Positions 15,621 through 22,416 of a stretch of 29,978 nt of DNA are shown here, piece by piece. Position 1 is the stretch's first letter; each line of letters opens with the position of its first letter. Below the pieces are notes generated by a model. It saw only the letters and a list, made by a program, of their open reading frames with translations, searched no databases and was not told where the DNA came from. The position numbers and the translations under genes were made by a program. The DNA is from CAZNER01 sp964572065. GTDB taxonomy: Bacteria > Patescibacteriota > Dojkabacteria > JAHIVN01. The stretch lies in NCBI GenBank assembly GCA_964572065.1, contig CAZNER010000020.1:1-29978 (forward strand), read 5' to 3'.

Positions 15621-15985
15621 TGAAAATAACTAGATTGAAAGATATAGAGAATGAAGAATCTATAATAAAGAAACGATATATAGAATCAACTATAGGTCAA
15701 TCAGCAGGATGGATTATGATTATAACAGGTATATTTAAGATGCCTGAACTGTTGATAGCTGGTATGGTTGTAGTATTATTCTTCCTGATTAGATATTATA
15801 TATTTTTGATAATTTGGGAGTTGAGGAAGATAAGTGTAAACACAGAAAAATTGATAAAATTGGAGGAGAGAAAAGATGGTAGAAGAACAGAAAGTGTACG
15901 AAGAGTGTCTGATATGCGGGAAGTTGAATGTAATACCGAAGTCGAAAATACGGAGCCTATTCGAGTGCCTAGCATGCAAGAATAA
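15620..15985 (+). CDS. Membrane protein with two spans
   Basis: A 121-residue protein with two hydrophobic segments (about residues 27-40 and 45-67), then a charged helix (ELRKISVNTEKLIKLEER). The last 36 residues are encoded in DNA that also encodes the zinc protein at 15876 in another frame. GGAGG precedes the start. If translation ended earlier the membrane part would be unaffected, so the tail may have little function of its own. Confidence 0.65.
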   Translation: MKITRLKDIENEESIIKKRYIESTIGQSAGWIMIITGIFKMPELLIAGMVVVLFFLIRYYIFLIIWELRKISVNTEKLIKLEERKDGRRTESVRRVSDMREVECNTEVENTEPIRVPSMQE

Positions 15986-16133
15986 ATATCCTTATGGATC
16001 ACAAGTAACACAACATTATGGTGAACCTATAATTATAACTCCGGAAGGAAAGATTTTGAGATTTGTTTCAAATATAAATAAGGATAAGGTTGATACAGAT
16101 GGTACATCCCAAAAAAGTAAAAATAATCCATAA
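15876..16133 (+). CDS. Zinc-ribbon protein
   Basis: An 85-residue protein with a strong ribosome binding site (GGAGGAGAG) before the ATG. CLIC (about residues 11-14) and CLAC (about 31-34) form a zinc ribbon, followed by a strand-rich part (PIIITPEGKILRFVS). Its first 110 nt overlap the previous gene in another frame, and there the codon choice is unusual for this genome (CCG, TCG, CGG), as expected for dual coding. Confidence 0.7.
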   Translation: MVEEQKVYEECLICGKLNVIPKSKIRSLFECLACKNKYPYGSQVTQHYGEPIIITPEGKILRFVSNINKDKVDTDGTSQKSKNNP

Positions 16134-16269
16134 TTGTATTAAATGTGGGCATAAGTGGGGTACATGGTTTAAATCATACCCCAACTGTTGTCCTAGATGT
16201 AGATCATATAAATGGCAGTCTAAAGAAAGTAAATCTCAACAAATTAGAGATATGATAGGTGAAAACTGA
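16099..16269 (+). CDS. 56-residue zinc-ribbon protein
   Basis: MVHPKKVKIIHNCIKCGHKW is followed by a turn and CCPRCRSYKW, the common archaeal ribbon form CxxCGHxW...CPxCxSxxW. It overlaps the previous gene by 35 nt and its stop overlaps the next start (TGATG). It may bind RNA polymerase, DNA or RNA. Confidence 0.75.
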   Translation: MVHPKKVKIIHNCIKCGHKWGTWFKSYPNCCPRCRSYKWQSKESKSQQIRDMIGEN

Positions 16270-16364
16270 TGATTGGAGTTGTTTTGGCGTTTATTGTTTT
16301 TATTATTTTAATATGGAAATTAGTGATAGTAAAGGATGATGAAGATGAAAATAGAAACAATTAA
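16269..16364 (+). CDS. 31-residue single-span membrane peptide
   Basis: MIGVVLAFIVFIILIWKLVI followed by an acidic tail, VKDDEDENRNN. The start overlaps the previous stop, which supports it. It looks like many tiny viral membrane peptides; function unknown. Confidence 0.6.
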   Translation: MIGVVLAFIVFIILIWKLVIVKDDEDENRNN

Positions 16365-16464
16365 AAGAATAAAACGGTGAGCTAAACAAATTATAATGAT
16401 GACTCTCATAACTGTAGAACTTGTATTATTAGGTGAAATATTTTTTGGTTGAATGGGATGGTGA
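16345..16464 (+). other. Small frame interrupted by two TGA codons
   Basis: The frame from the ATG at 16345 reads MKIETIKRIKR, TGA (16378-16380), then AKQIIMMTLITVELVLLGEI ending FFG, TGA (16450-16452), MGW and TGA. The middle part alone could start at the ATG ATG at 16396 (18 residues). As one chain it looks like a small membrane protein; as it stands it is either decayed or two tiny peptides. GGTGAT and a short MKKGEK frame follow before 16490. Confidence 0.3.
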
Positions 16465-16489
16465 TAAAATGAAAAAAGGTGAAAAGTAA

Positions 16490-16729
16490 ATGCAACTAAA
16501 CGCAATGGAATTAATCAGACTTGAAGAAGCTGTTGAATTTTATAAATATTATGAAAATAATGAAAATCGACTAAGCGATATTTGGGATCATATATTAGAT
16601 AAAATAAGAAACGATATAAAAGATTTAGAGTTTGTTAAAGAAACAAACGAAGCAATAAAACGTCATGAAAAAGGTTTGTTTAAATCTAAAAGTGATAAAG
16701 AGTTTTTAGAGATGTTAGAAAAAATATGA
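16490..16729 (+). CDS. Small helical protein
   Basis: A 79-residue, highly charged all-helical protein (LEEAVEFYKYYENNENRLSD, ILDKIRNDIKDLEFVKETNE). AGGTGAA precedes the ATG. No motif recognised. Confidence 0.65.
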   Translation: MQLNAMELIRLEEAVEFYKYYENNENRLSDIWDHILDKIRNDIKDLEFVKETNEAIKRHEKGLFKSKSDKEFLEMLEKI

Positions 16730-16741
16730 GGTGAATAAAGA

Positions 16742-17059
16742 ATGACCAAACAAGACGAAATAAAGAAATTAAGGTGTAAAATTTGTGAAAAAAAACTAAC
16801 AAAACAAAAAGGTACGTTGTTAGTTGGAAATACAAATAATGAGTTTTATTGTAATGAATGTTTTTTAAAATTTTTTAATAAAAATAAATCATTACAATAT
16901 AGAGTCGAAGAAAAATTACAAGAAGTTAGAATTAATGAATTAATGAATAAAATATCAAAACTATCCCAACAAACCCTACCACAAGAACTATGGGAACAAT
17001 TAGCAGACCAAGACGAGTTTTGGGACGTTTTGGAGAAGGAGATTGGTGAGGTTTTATGA
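16742..17059 (+). CDS. Zinc-finger protein with helical tail
   Basis: A 105-residue protein. After MTKQDEIKKL come CKIC (about 12-15) and CNEC (about 37-40), an LIM/treble-clef-like pair of CxxC motifs around a turn, followed by a helical, Glu-rich tail ending EKEIGEVL. The upstream GGTGAATAAAGAATGAC is almost repeated before the gene at 17648. It overlaps the next gene (ATGA). Confidence 0.7.
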   Translation: MTKQDEIKKLRCKICEKKLTKQKGTLLVGNTNNEFYCNECFLKFFNKNKSLQYRVEEKLQEVRINELMNKISKLSQQTLPQELWEQLADQDEFWDVLEKEIGEVL

Positions 17060-17151
17060 TATGGAAATGTAAAAATTGTAATTTTGAATGGAGTTATAGT
17101 TTAGAAAAATGTCCTATATGTTATAAAAAAGGTGACCAAAAAGAAGAGTGA
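17056..17151 (+). CDS. 31-residue rubredoxin-like zinc ribbon
   Basis: MIWKCKNCNFEWSYSLEKCP then ICYKKGDQKEE. CxxC and CPxC with an aromatic between is a minimal zinc ribbon. GGTGAGG precedes it inside the upstream gene. Confidence 0.7.
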   Translation: MIWKCKNCNFEWSYSLEKCPICYKKGDQKEE

Positions 17152-17161
17152 GGTTTTATGA

Positions 17162-17380
17162 ATGGTAAATTATGAAGAAATAGATAAAGGAAATATTAAA
17201 TTAACAGTATTTGATTCATTTCCTTATGAAGAATTAAAATTAATTTGTGATAAAATTGTAGAATTAGGGTATAAATGTGAAATTATAAGTAATGGAAATA
17301 TAGTATTTCAAAAAATAAAAGAAGATATCATAGATTCTGAGAATGAATCTAATGAAGACGAGATTGGTGAGGTTTTGTGA
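17162..17380 (+). CDS. Small acidic protein, unknown
   Basis: A 72-residue protein with the outline strand-helix-strand-strand (IKLTVFDSF, YEELKLICDKIVELGYKCEI, NGNIVFQKI) and an acidic tail ending DEIGEVL, the same last residues as the gene at 16742. This shared end comes from a repeated DNA block. It overlaps the next gene. Confidence 0.65.
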   Translation: MVNYEEIDKGNIKLTVFDSFPYEELKLICDKIVELGYKCEIISNGNIVFQKIKEDIIDSENESNEDEIGEVL

Positions 17381-17631
17381 CTTGTTATAATTGTGCAATT
17401 TGTGGAAGAGATCAAAATATTTGTAAATTAGGTGTAATAGAAGGTGAATTTTTAAATATATATATTAAATTTTCATTGAAAATTAATTTAACATTATGTA
17501 AATGGTGTATGACTAAATTAGGGATTGAATATAAATGTAATGATAATGGTGAATTTCCAGAAATACAAAATTCGAGTCAAGTTAATCAAATTCCTATTGA
17601 AAGAAAAGAAGAGGATAGAATATTTGATTAA
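17377..17631 (+). CDS. Zinc-finger protein, GTG start
   Basis: An 84-residue protein starting at a GTG that overlaps the previous stop, preceded by GGTGAGG. CYNCAIC at residues 3-9 and CKWC at about 46-49 suggest one or two zinc sites. The tail is polar and Glu-rich. Function unknown. Confidence 0.65.
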   Translation: MTCYNCAICGRDQNICKLGVIEGEFLNIYIKFSLKINLTLCKWCMTKLGIEYKCNDNGEFPEIQNSSQVNQIPIERKEEDRIFD

Positions 17632-17647
17632 AAAAGGTGAATAAAGA

Positions 17648-17770
17648 ATGACAAAAGAAAAAGCTATAATATGCAAATGTGGGAATAATTATTTTGATTT
17701 TTTTGAGGATGATGATGGAAACGAAATAATGTACTGCAAGAAATGTGGTTTAGAATTTGAAGGTAATTGA
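17648..17770 (+). CDS. 40-residue zinc ribbon
   Basis: MTKEKAIICKCGNNYFDFFE, then an acidic turn and YCKKCGLEFEGN. CKCG and CKKCG form a ribbon of the archaeal transcription-factor style. GGTGAATAAAG precedes the ATG. The next gene starts right after its stop. Confidence 0.7.
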   Translation: MTKEKAIICKCGNNYFDFFEDDDGNEIMYCKKCGLEFEGN

Positions 17771-17872
17771 ATGACAACAGCAAAGATAATTAACATGGAA
17801 ACAAAAGAAGCATCTAAATTTATTAAATTATTAAAAGAGGCGTTAATAAATGCAAACTTGGATGGAACATAA
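17771..17872 (+). CDS. 33-residue helical peptide
   Basis: MTTAKIINMETKEASKFIKL then LKEALINANLDGT. It begins directly after the previous stop and overlaps the next gene by 23 nt. AGGTAA precedes it. Small and of unknown function. Confidence 0.5.
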   Translation: MTTAKIINMETKEASKFIKLLKEALINANLDGT

Positions 17873-18062
17873 GGATAAGGGAAGAAGACATCATATATGC
17901 AGATTAGGAAAGATATGGAAGAAGAAAAGTAAGACTTATGGTGATTTTCTATTAATAGAATTAAATGGAATTACTTATAGGGCGTATCCAAATAAATTTA
18001 ATATGAAATCTTTGGATTGTGATTATGTTATTTGTGATGATATTAATATTAATGGTGATTAA
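17850..18062 (+). CDS. Small basic protein
   Basis: A 70-residue protein starting MQTWMEHKDKGRRHHICRLG, basic in the first half, strand-rich in the second (FLLIELNGITYRAY, CDYVICDDI). Possible later start at 17862. Its stop is immediately followed by the TTG start of the protease gene, so the two are coupled. Confidence 0.6.
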   Translation: MQTWMEHKDKGRRHHICRLGKIWKKKSKTYGDFLLIELNGITYRAYPNKFNMKSLDCDYVICDDININGD

Positions 18063-18467
18063 TTGCAAGAAGTATTATTTTTAACTACTATAGCTTTTAC
18101 ATCCGTAGCAGGTATGTATGATTTGAAAGATGGAGAGATTGATGATAAATTAGTACATATTATGTTAGGGGTAAATAGTATTTTATTATTTGCTGCAGGA
18201 TTCAACTTATTCTTTTCTATATTATTATTTCTTTTAGGGTATATTATAGGATTAGCATTCCAACATTTTGATGTTTGGAGTGATGGAGATACTATGGTAT
18301 TTGCAGCTGTGTTATATTCACTTCCGTTTGTGAATCATGCATTTTTATTTTTTGCATTGGCTGTTATAACTATATTTTATGTAATTATATATTCTAGGTT
18401 GGCAAAGACGGATAAGATAAGATATCTACCAGTATTTGCTATATTGAGTTTAGTTTTGGCTTTGTAA
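18063..18467 (+). CDS. Prepilin-peptidase-like GxGD aspartic protease (A24 type)
   Basis: A 134-residue, four- or five-helix membrane protein from a TTG start, with GGTGAT just before it. Asp20 lies in MYDLKDGEIDDKL, matching the first site of archaeal prepilin/preflagellin peptidases (YDIKxxxIPD). Asp76 lies in WSDGDTMVFAA, matching the GxGD/GGAD second site. The 56-residue spacing is close to that of FlaK and PibD as I remember them (about 57-61). It is shorter than many members and lacks an extra domain. These enzymes cut after a basic-Gly signal on the cytoplasmic face of the membrane. The coat-like proteins of this genome carry such signals (KG|QLS). The 3' end overlaps the homing endonuclease gene on the other strand by 29 bp. 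Confidence 0.8.
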   Translation: MQEVLFLTTIAFTSVAGMYDLKDGEIDDKLVHIMLGVNSILLFAAGFNLFFSILLFLLGYIIGLAFQHFDVWSDGDTMVFAAVLYSLPFVNHAFLFFALAVITIFYVIIYSRLAKTDKIRYLPVFAILSLVLAL

Positions 18468-19050
18468 AAAAATCTATTGTATTTTCTAATTTTTCTTGTT
18501 TTCTTTTTATGAAAAAACCTATTTTATTATTAAATTTTATTATTTCTTCTAATTTTCTTGTGTTTAATTCAGATCGATTTCCAGGTCTATATTCTTTATT
18601 TAATTTTATTCCAATTTTATTTAATAAATAAAAACAATAATCTAATTTTTTAGTATCTTTTTGAGATATTATTAATCTCTTTCTTCTTATTTTTGGATTA
18701 AAATATATACAACCTTCAGCATCAAACAAACCTTTTAGATAAAAACATATTTCTTTTTCTGTTTTGGGTTTTAAATTATACAACTGTCTATTAAAAAAAG
18801 CTTTACAATTCATATGAAATTCTAGTTGAGGTTTCCTATTTCCACGAACTTTTTTAGGATAAGTATGTATTTTAGTATTTGGACTTAAATTATTCATTAT
18901 TTCTATAATTTTGTAAATAAAATCAAAATCTATAACATTAAGTTTTATTCTATATAATTTTTTATCTAAACTTCCATCACCTTCTATTGCACCAATTATA
19001 TAGTAAAATTCTGGATAATCTTCTATATTATCTGATAATTTATTAACCAT
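18439..19050 (-). CDS. LAGLIDADG homing endonuclease
   Basis: A 203-residue protein. I choose the ATG at 19050, just after the integrase stop and preceded by GGTGA; the frame is open further upstream but would run inside the integrase. Two LAGLIDADG-type helices are visible: YYIIGAIEGDGSLD near the N-terminus and FYLKGLFDAEGCIYF in the middle, each with an acidic metal ligand, making a single-chain two-motif enzyme. It cuts a long DNA site to spread itself. It is not inside a visible intron or intein, so it is free-standing and probably cotranscribed with the integrase. Confidence 0.85.
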   Translation of the reverse strand: MVNKLSDNIEDYPEFYYIIGAIEGDGSLDKKLYRIKLNVIDFDFIYKIIEIMNNLSPNTKIHTYPKKVRGNRKPQLEFHMNCKAFFNRQLYNLKPKTEKEICFYLKGLFDAEGCIYFNPKIRRKRLIISQKDTKKLDYCFYLLNKIGIKLNKEYRPGNRSELNTRKLEEIIKFNNKIGFFIKRKQEKLENTIDFFTKPKLNSI

Positions 19051-19051
19051 T

Positions 19052-19927
19052 TTATTCACCAAAATACTGATCAAATATATCGGGATCTTGTCTAATATAT
19101 ACCTGTGCCGGTTTACCATCTGTCCAACCAAAGAATTGTTGTAAAGCTAATATATCATTCATTTTATAATGTCGTACCAAATCATTAGCTCTAAGATGTC
19201 TTAAAAAATGATTAAATAATACAAGATCTTTCTTTTCAGTTATTTTATTACCATTTTCATCTTTGAAGTCAATATTAACGTTTGTTATAATTACTTTACT
19301 AATTACCTTATATGCATACTTTCTTAGGTTTTCTTTCTCTTTTTTAGTTTTTCTTTTTTGTGATTTAAAAAATATGAAATCATTTTCATCTATTTTATCT
19401 AATTCTTTAGATACATAAATCCACATTTCATCCTCAAAACATTTTGATTTATTACCTATAGGTATTTTTATAGTACGTCTAGTTTGCTTCCTATTTTTCA
19501 AGGTTTTGAGAGTGACAAGAATAAAATTATTTTCTTTCTCTATATCCCCTTTTGTTACTTGCAAAGTTTCTGAAACTCTGGATCCAGTCATATATAGGAA
19601 AAAAGCAAAAGCCTTGTCATGATCATTATCTAGTTGTTGTTTTATTGATTTATATACATCATCTATCATTTTCTTTTTAATATACGGTTTACCTTTGATA
19701 CATTTATCAGTATATTTTAGATAATATCTTATACGATTTTCTACGTCCTTTTTTTCTAGTTCTTTTTCTAACATGGAATATATACTCTCAGTGTCATTTT
19801 CATCCACTAAAAAATCATTGATTATATTATCTTTATTTACAAACACCATATCATTCTTTATGTAGAAATATCTATCCTTTTTCTTCATTATCTTATTGAT
19901 TATATCTATGGTTATGCTGTCTAACAT
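19052..19927 (-). CDS. int: Tyrosine recombinase (integrase)
   Basis: A 291-residue protein with the catalytic set Arg117 (MTGSRVSETL), His240-x-x-Arg243 (NHFLRHLRANDL), Trp268 in FGWTD in place of the second His, and Tyr277 (AQVYIR). This is the XerC/D and archaeal integrase pattern. The N-terminal 90 residues would bind the core site. It should integrate the circular genome into the host chromosome or resolve dimers. It has its own leaderless promoter (TATA at 19949-19958). The gene is intact, not split as in SSV-type integrases. Confidence 0.9.
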   Translation of the reverse strand: MLDSITIDIINKIMKKKDRYFYIKNDMVFVNKDNIINDFLVDENDTESIYSMLEKELEKKDVENRIRYYLKYTDKCIKGKPYIKKKMIDDVYKSIKQQLDNDHDKAFAFFLYMTGSRVSETLQVTKGDIEKENNFILVTLKTLKNRKQTRRTIKIPIGNKSKCFEDEMWIYVSKELDKIDENDFIFFKSQKRKTKKEKENLRKYAYKVISKVIITNVNIDFKDENGNKITEKKDLVLFNHFLRHLRANDLVRHYKMNDILALQQFFGWTDGKPAQVYIRQDPDIFDQYFGE

Positions 19928-19948
19928 ATCATATAATTATATGCAAAA

Positions 19949-19958
19949 CTTTAAATAA
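19949..19958 (-). promoter_or_regulatory. TATA box of the integrase
   Basis: On the minus strand TTATTTAAAG is centred about 26 bp before the ATG at 19927, predicting a leaderless mRNA. It is similar to the box before the gene at 1670 (CTTTAAATA). Confidence 0.55.
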
Positions 19959-19980
19959 CTTGGCGCATTTGTTCTAAAAT

Positions 19981-20014
19981 GTCTTAGTAAGTAAATATTT
20001 TCTTATTTTAAGAC
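19981..20014. repeat. Imperfect inverted repeat upstream of the integrase
   Basis: GTCTTA (19981-19986) pairs with TAAGAC (20009-20014), and inside TAAG (19988-19991) with CTTA (20002-20005). Its place before the integrase suits a regulator site or an att core. I see no tRNA-derived sequence here. Confidence 0.4.
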
Positions 20015-20075
20015 TTATATATTATATGATATTGCATATAGGGTGGGTGTGAAATAAAATAGACAGTTGTCCATA

Positions 20076-20972
20076 TTACAAGACTATTATACCATCTTTT
20101 ACCATTTGATCTAATTTCATTTTCAAACGATATGCCCTTCTATCCCCAACATTGAACTCTGCTCCAATTAACTTACCATTGAACTTATCTTTAGTTTGGT
20201 ATTTATATCTTGTTGGATTCTTCTTTATTTGTTCTATTATTTTTTCTTCTTCACTAAGGTTTTTAGTAAGACTATCTAATGTTTCATCTTTACCTTGTAT
20301 TATATCAGTCTGTTCTCCTATTATCTTTTTCTTCATTATATGACTATATTTTTCATATTTATTACGTAGATCTTTAGGAGGAGCTATAAATTTATAATTT
20401 ATAACTTTTCTATTTTGAAAGAACATGTTAGGCATATATATCTTATCCTTAAAGTCACTAGGAGATCTTTCATATATTCTACAAGAATTAGTTTTTCTTT
20501 TTCTATCTAAATTTTTAACAACAACATGAAAATCTATCATCTGACGTAATCCTTTATCCATTTGACTTATATAAGGTAAAGTTAGAATTAACACCAATTG
20601 TCTAAATCTCATAGTTTGAAATATAATATTTAACGCTTTATTTGCCTTTGATTGAAAATTTTTATTACTAGCTTGATAACCAAGTTCTTCAAGTATTACA
20701 GCATTACCAGGATTTAATGAAGTATTATTTTCATTTTCCAGATTTCTAGAAAAATCATGGGATTGAAAAAATAGTCTATCTTTTATATTTCTCATAGTAT
20801 ATGGATAAAATGTAGGATCAAATTTTTGGGCTATTCTTAATGCTACAGTAGATTTACCAACCCCTACTTTACCTGTAACAGCAATTATAGAATTTCTACC
20901 ATTTTTTAAATCTATGGACATTTTTTTTAATAAAGGACATTCATAACTTTTCCTAAGAATCATTTTAGCCAT
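20076..20972 (-). CDS. P-loop ATPase, candidate packaging or assembly motor
   Basis: I choose the ATG at 20972 over a TTG at 20981. The 298-residue protein has Walker A GKVGVGKST (about residues 34-42) and Walker B AVILEELGY (about 91-99, Glu in place of the usual Asp). A later segment, IIFQTMRFRQLVLILTLPYI then DKGLRQMIDFHVVV, resembles the sensor region of FtsK/HerA- and Zot-like ATPases. The C-terminal 50 residues look like a winged helix (RAYRLKMKLDQMVKDGIIVL). It ends a five-gene operon with two membrane proteins. DNA packaging, virion assembly or genome partition are all possible. Confidence 0.75.
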   Translation of the reverse strand: MAKMILRKSYECPLLKKMSIDLKNGRNSIIAVTGKVGVGKSTVALRIAQKFDPTFYPYTMRNIKDRLFFQSHDFSRNLENENNTSLNPGNAVILEELGYQASNKNFQSKANKALNIIFQTMRFRQLVLILTLPYISQMDKGLRQMIDFHVVVKNLDRKRKTNSCRIYERSPSDFKDKIYMPNMFFQNRKVINYKFIAPPKDLRNKYEKYSHIMKKKIIGEQTDIIQGKDETLDSLTKNLSEEEKIIEQIKKNPTRYKYQTKDKFNGKLIGAEFNVGDRRAYRLKMKLDQMVKDGIIVL

Positions 20973-20977
20973 TATAA

Positions 20978-21502
20978 TCAATCCACATATGTTATATCAT
21001 CATCTTCAAAATCTTCAGGATCTGAATCTTCATAATCAGTAGTTTCTTGCATTAATGCTCCTTTTCTATATAATAAATCTTGTATAGCTTCACGCAAAAT
21101 CCGAGTTCTAATTATTCTAGCATCATATGTTAATTTTTTTATAATTTGTTCTAAATATAAATTAGGATTAACTATAGAAGGTCCTTTAGATATCTTTTTA
21201 GCATACTCTATTTTACGTTCCAACTCTTTATTTATTTTTTCAATATCTCTTATTTGATTTAAAAATTTATCATCATCTTTCCAGTAAGGATGTAAATACC
21301 CCTTTAAAGTCATTACGTTATTTTCAAATTCTATAGAATTTCCAGTAGCTTCCGCAATATGTATTCTATCCATTAATCTAGACAAAAGAAAAGAATTTTG
21401 AAGTTTATCATCTATTCTATTATTATCATCACCAAAATTAACATCACTATATAGAATTTTTTTACTTTCAATAGAAGATGTGTTTTTTTGTTTTTTATTC
21501 AT
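20978..21502 (-). CDS. Charged helical protein of the ATPase operon
   Basis: A 174-residue protein with GGTGAT before the ATG. It is mainly helical, with a likely coiled coil (FLNQIRDIEKINKELERKIE) and a very acidic C-terminus (YEDSDPEDFEDDDITYVD). It could be a partner or adaptor of the ATPase encoded 5 nt downstream. No domain recognised. Confidence 0.7.
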   Translation of the reverse strand: MNKKQKNTSSIESKKILYSDVNFGDDNNRIDDKLQNSFLLSRLMDRIHIAEATGNSIEFENNVMTLKGYLHPYWKDDDKFLNQIRDIEKINKELERKIEYAKKISKGPSIVNPNLYLEQIIKKLTYDARIIRTRILREAIQDLLYRKGALMQETTDYEDSDPEDFEDDDITYVD

Positions 21503-21512
21503 GATAAATCAC

Positions 21513-22106
21513 CTACTTGAATGGTGACCACCATTTGGAATCATTTTTTTTAGAAGGTTCAGTTCTAACCACTTCTCTATGAATACCTTTTGCAAATATT
21601 TTTTCAGATTGATTTAAAGCTCTTAAAGAAGCACTCCAAATAGTATTCATAACTAAATCATGGATATGATAAACATATGCAGTATCTTTTATTCCAAAAT
21701 CTTTCCATTTTTTCATTAAAGTCCTTGAAAGTATTCTATCTGCATGTTTACATTTAGTTGCAATTTTTCTTTCAGAAAAATTAGAATATAACTCATTTTT
21801 TTGCATTCTAGGTTTCATAAATCCAATAATAAAAGAAACTCCACGTTTATTCATCAAAGGGTCTGTTTCTTTTATATATAATTTATCTTCATCATTCCAA
21901 ACTTCTCCTTTCAATATATGTTCTATTTGTTCTATTTCTTTGGTTGGATCAGCAAGCCATCTTGCAAGTTGTTCGGTAACTTCTCCAGAAGTGCTTGAAA
22001 CAGCATCAAAAGAGTTTACAGATGGTAAATATTCAGAATTTTGTGTTTGATTAAAATTAACAGGATTGCCACTTTCATCCACATACATTACATCGTCATT
22101 ACTCAT
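21513..22106 (-). CDS. Unknown protein of the ATPase operon
   Basis: A 197-residue soluble-looking protein. After about 40 low-complexity polar residues there is a mixed domain with GVSFIIGFMKPRMQKNELY and a helical, basic C-terminal half (ADRILSRTLMKKWKDFGIKD, LVMNTIWSASLRALNQSEK). Its start lies inside the upstream gene (coupled). I do not recognise the family. Linked to the ATPase by operon position. Confidence 0.7.
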   Translation of the reverse strand: MSNDDVMYVDESGNPVNFNQTQNSEYLPSVNSFDAVSSTSGEVTEQLARWLADPTKEIEQIEHILKGEVWNDEDKLYIKETDPLMNKRGVSFIIGFMKPRMQKNELYSNFSERKIATKCKHADRILSRTLMKKWKDFGIKDTAYVYHIHDLVMNTIWSASLRALNQSEKIFAKGIHREVVRTEPSKKNDSKWWSPFK

Positions 22107-22416
22107 AATCCATCATCTTTTTCTTGATTTTGTATTCGATTTCAAGTCTTTTGATTTTTTCCTTTACTTTTTCATTTTCTTGTATTAATTTATTAGGCAA
22201 TCTAAAAATTATAAAAATACCAAATATCAATACTAGAAGACTACCAATTGGATTATTATGCATTCCTAATACACCTATCATAAATACCATAAATCCAACC
22301 AATAACAATACTGCTATTTTTATAGATAAATTATTTAATATCAATCTTTTATTTAATATTTCCCATCGTAAATCATCCAATTCTCTTTCTCTATTATTTA
22401 ATTCAATATATCCCAT
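22099..22416 (-). CDS. Membrane protein with coiled-coil tail
   Basis: A 105-residue protein with an amphipathic N-terminal helix, two close hydrophobic segments (about residues 33-52 and 58-72, with the short turn MHNNPIGS), and a charged coiled-coil tail (QENEKVKEKIKRLEIEYKIK). GGTGG precedes the ATG, which directly follows the upstream stop. It may recruit the soluble operon proteins to the membrane. Confidence 0.7.
   Translation of the reverse strand: MGYIELNNRERELDDLRWEILNKRLILNNLSIKIAVLLLVGFMVFMIGVLGMHNNPIGSLLVLIFGIFIIFRLPNKLIQENEKVKEKIKRLEIEYKIKKKMMDYE

Noticed and set aside
16345..16464. Use of a genetic code with TGA as Trp
   Set aside because: Many genes end in TGA with ATGA overlaps (for example 9153, 14817, 17059), and TGG is used freely for Trp.
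15776..16505. Three minus-strand frames (15776-15979, 15796-16011, 16320-16505)
   Set aside because: They lie opposite overlapping plus-strand small genes that have good start signals and zinc motifs.
19051..19131. Longer start of the homing endonuclease running into the integrase gene
   Set aside because: The ATG at 19050 has a good GGTGA signal and follows the integrase stop; the extension would lie wholly inside conserved integrase sequence (FGWTD to Tyr277).
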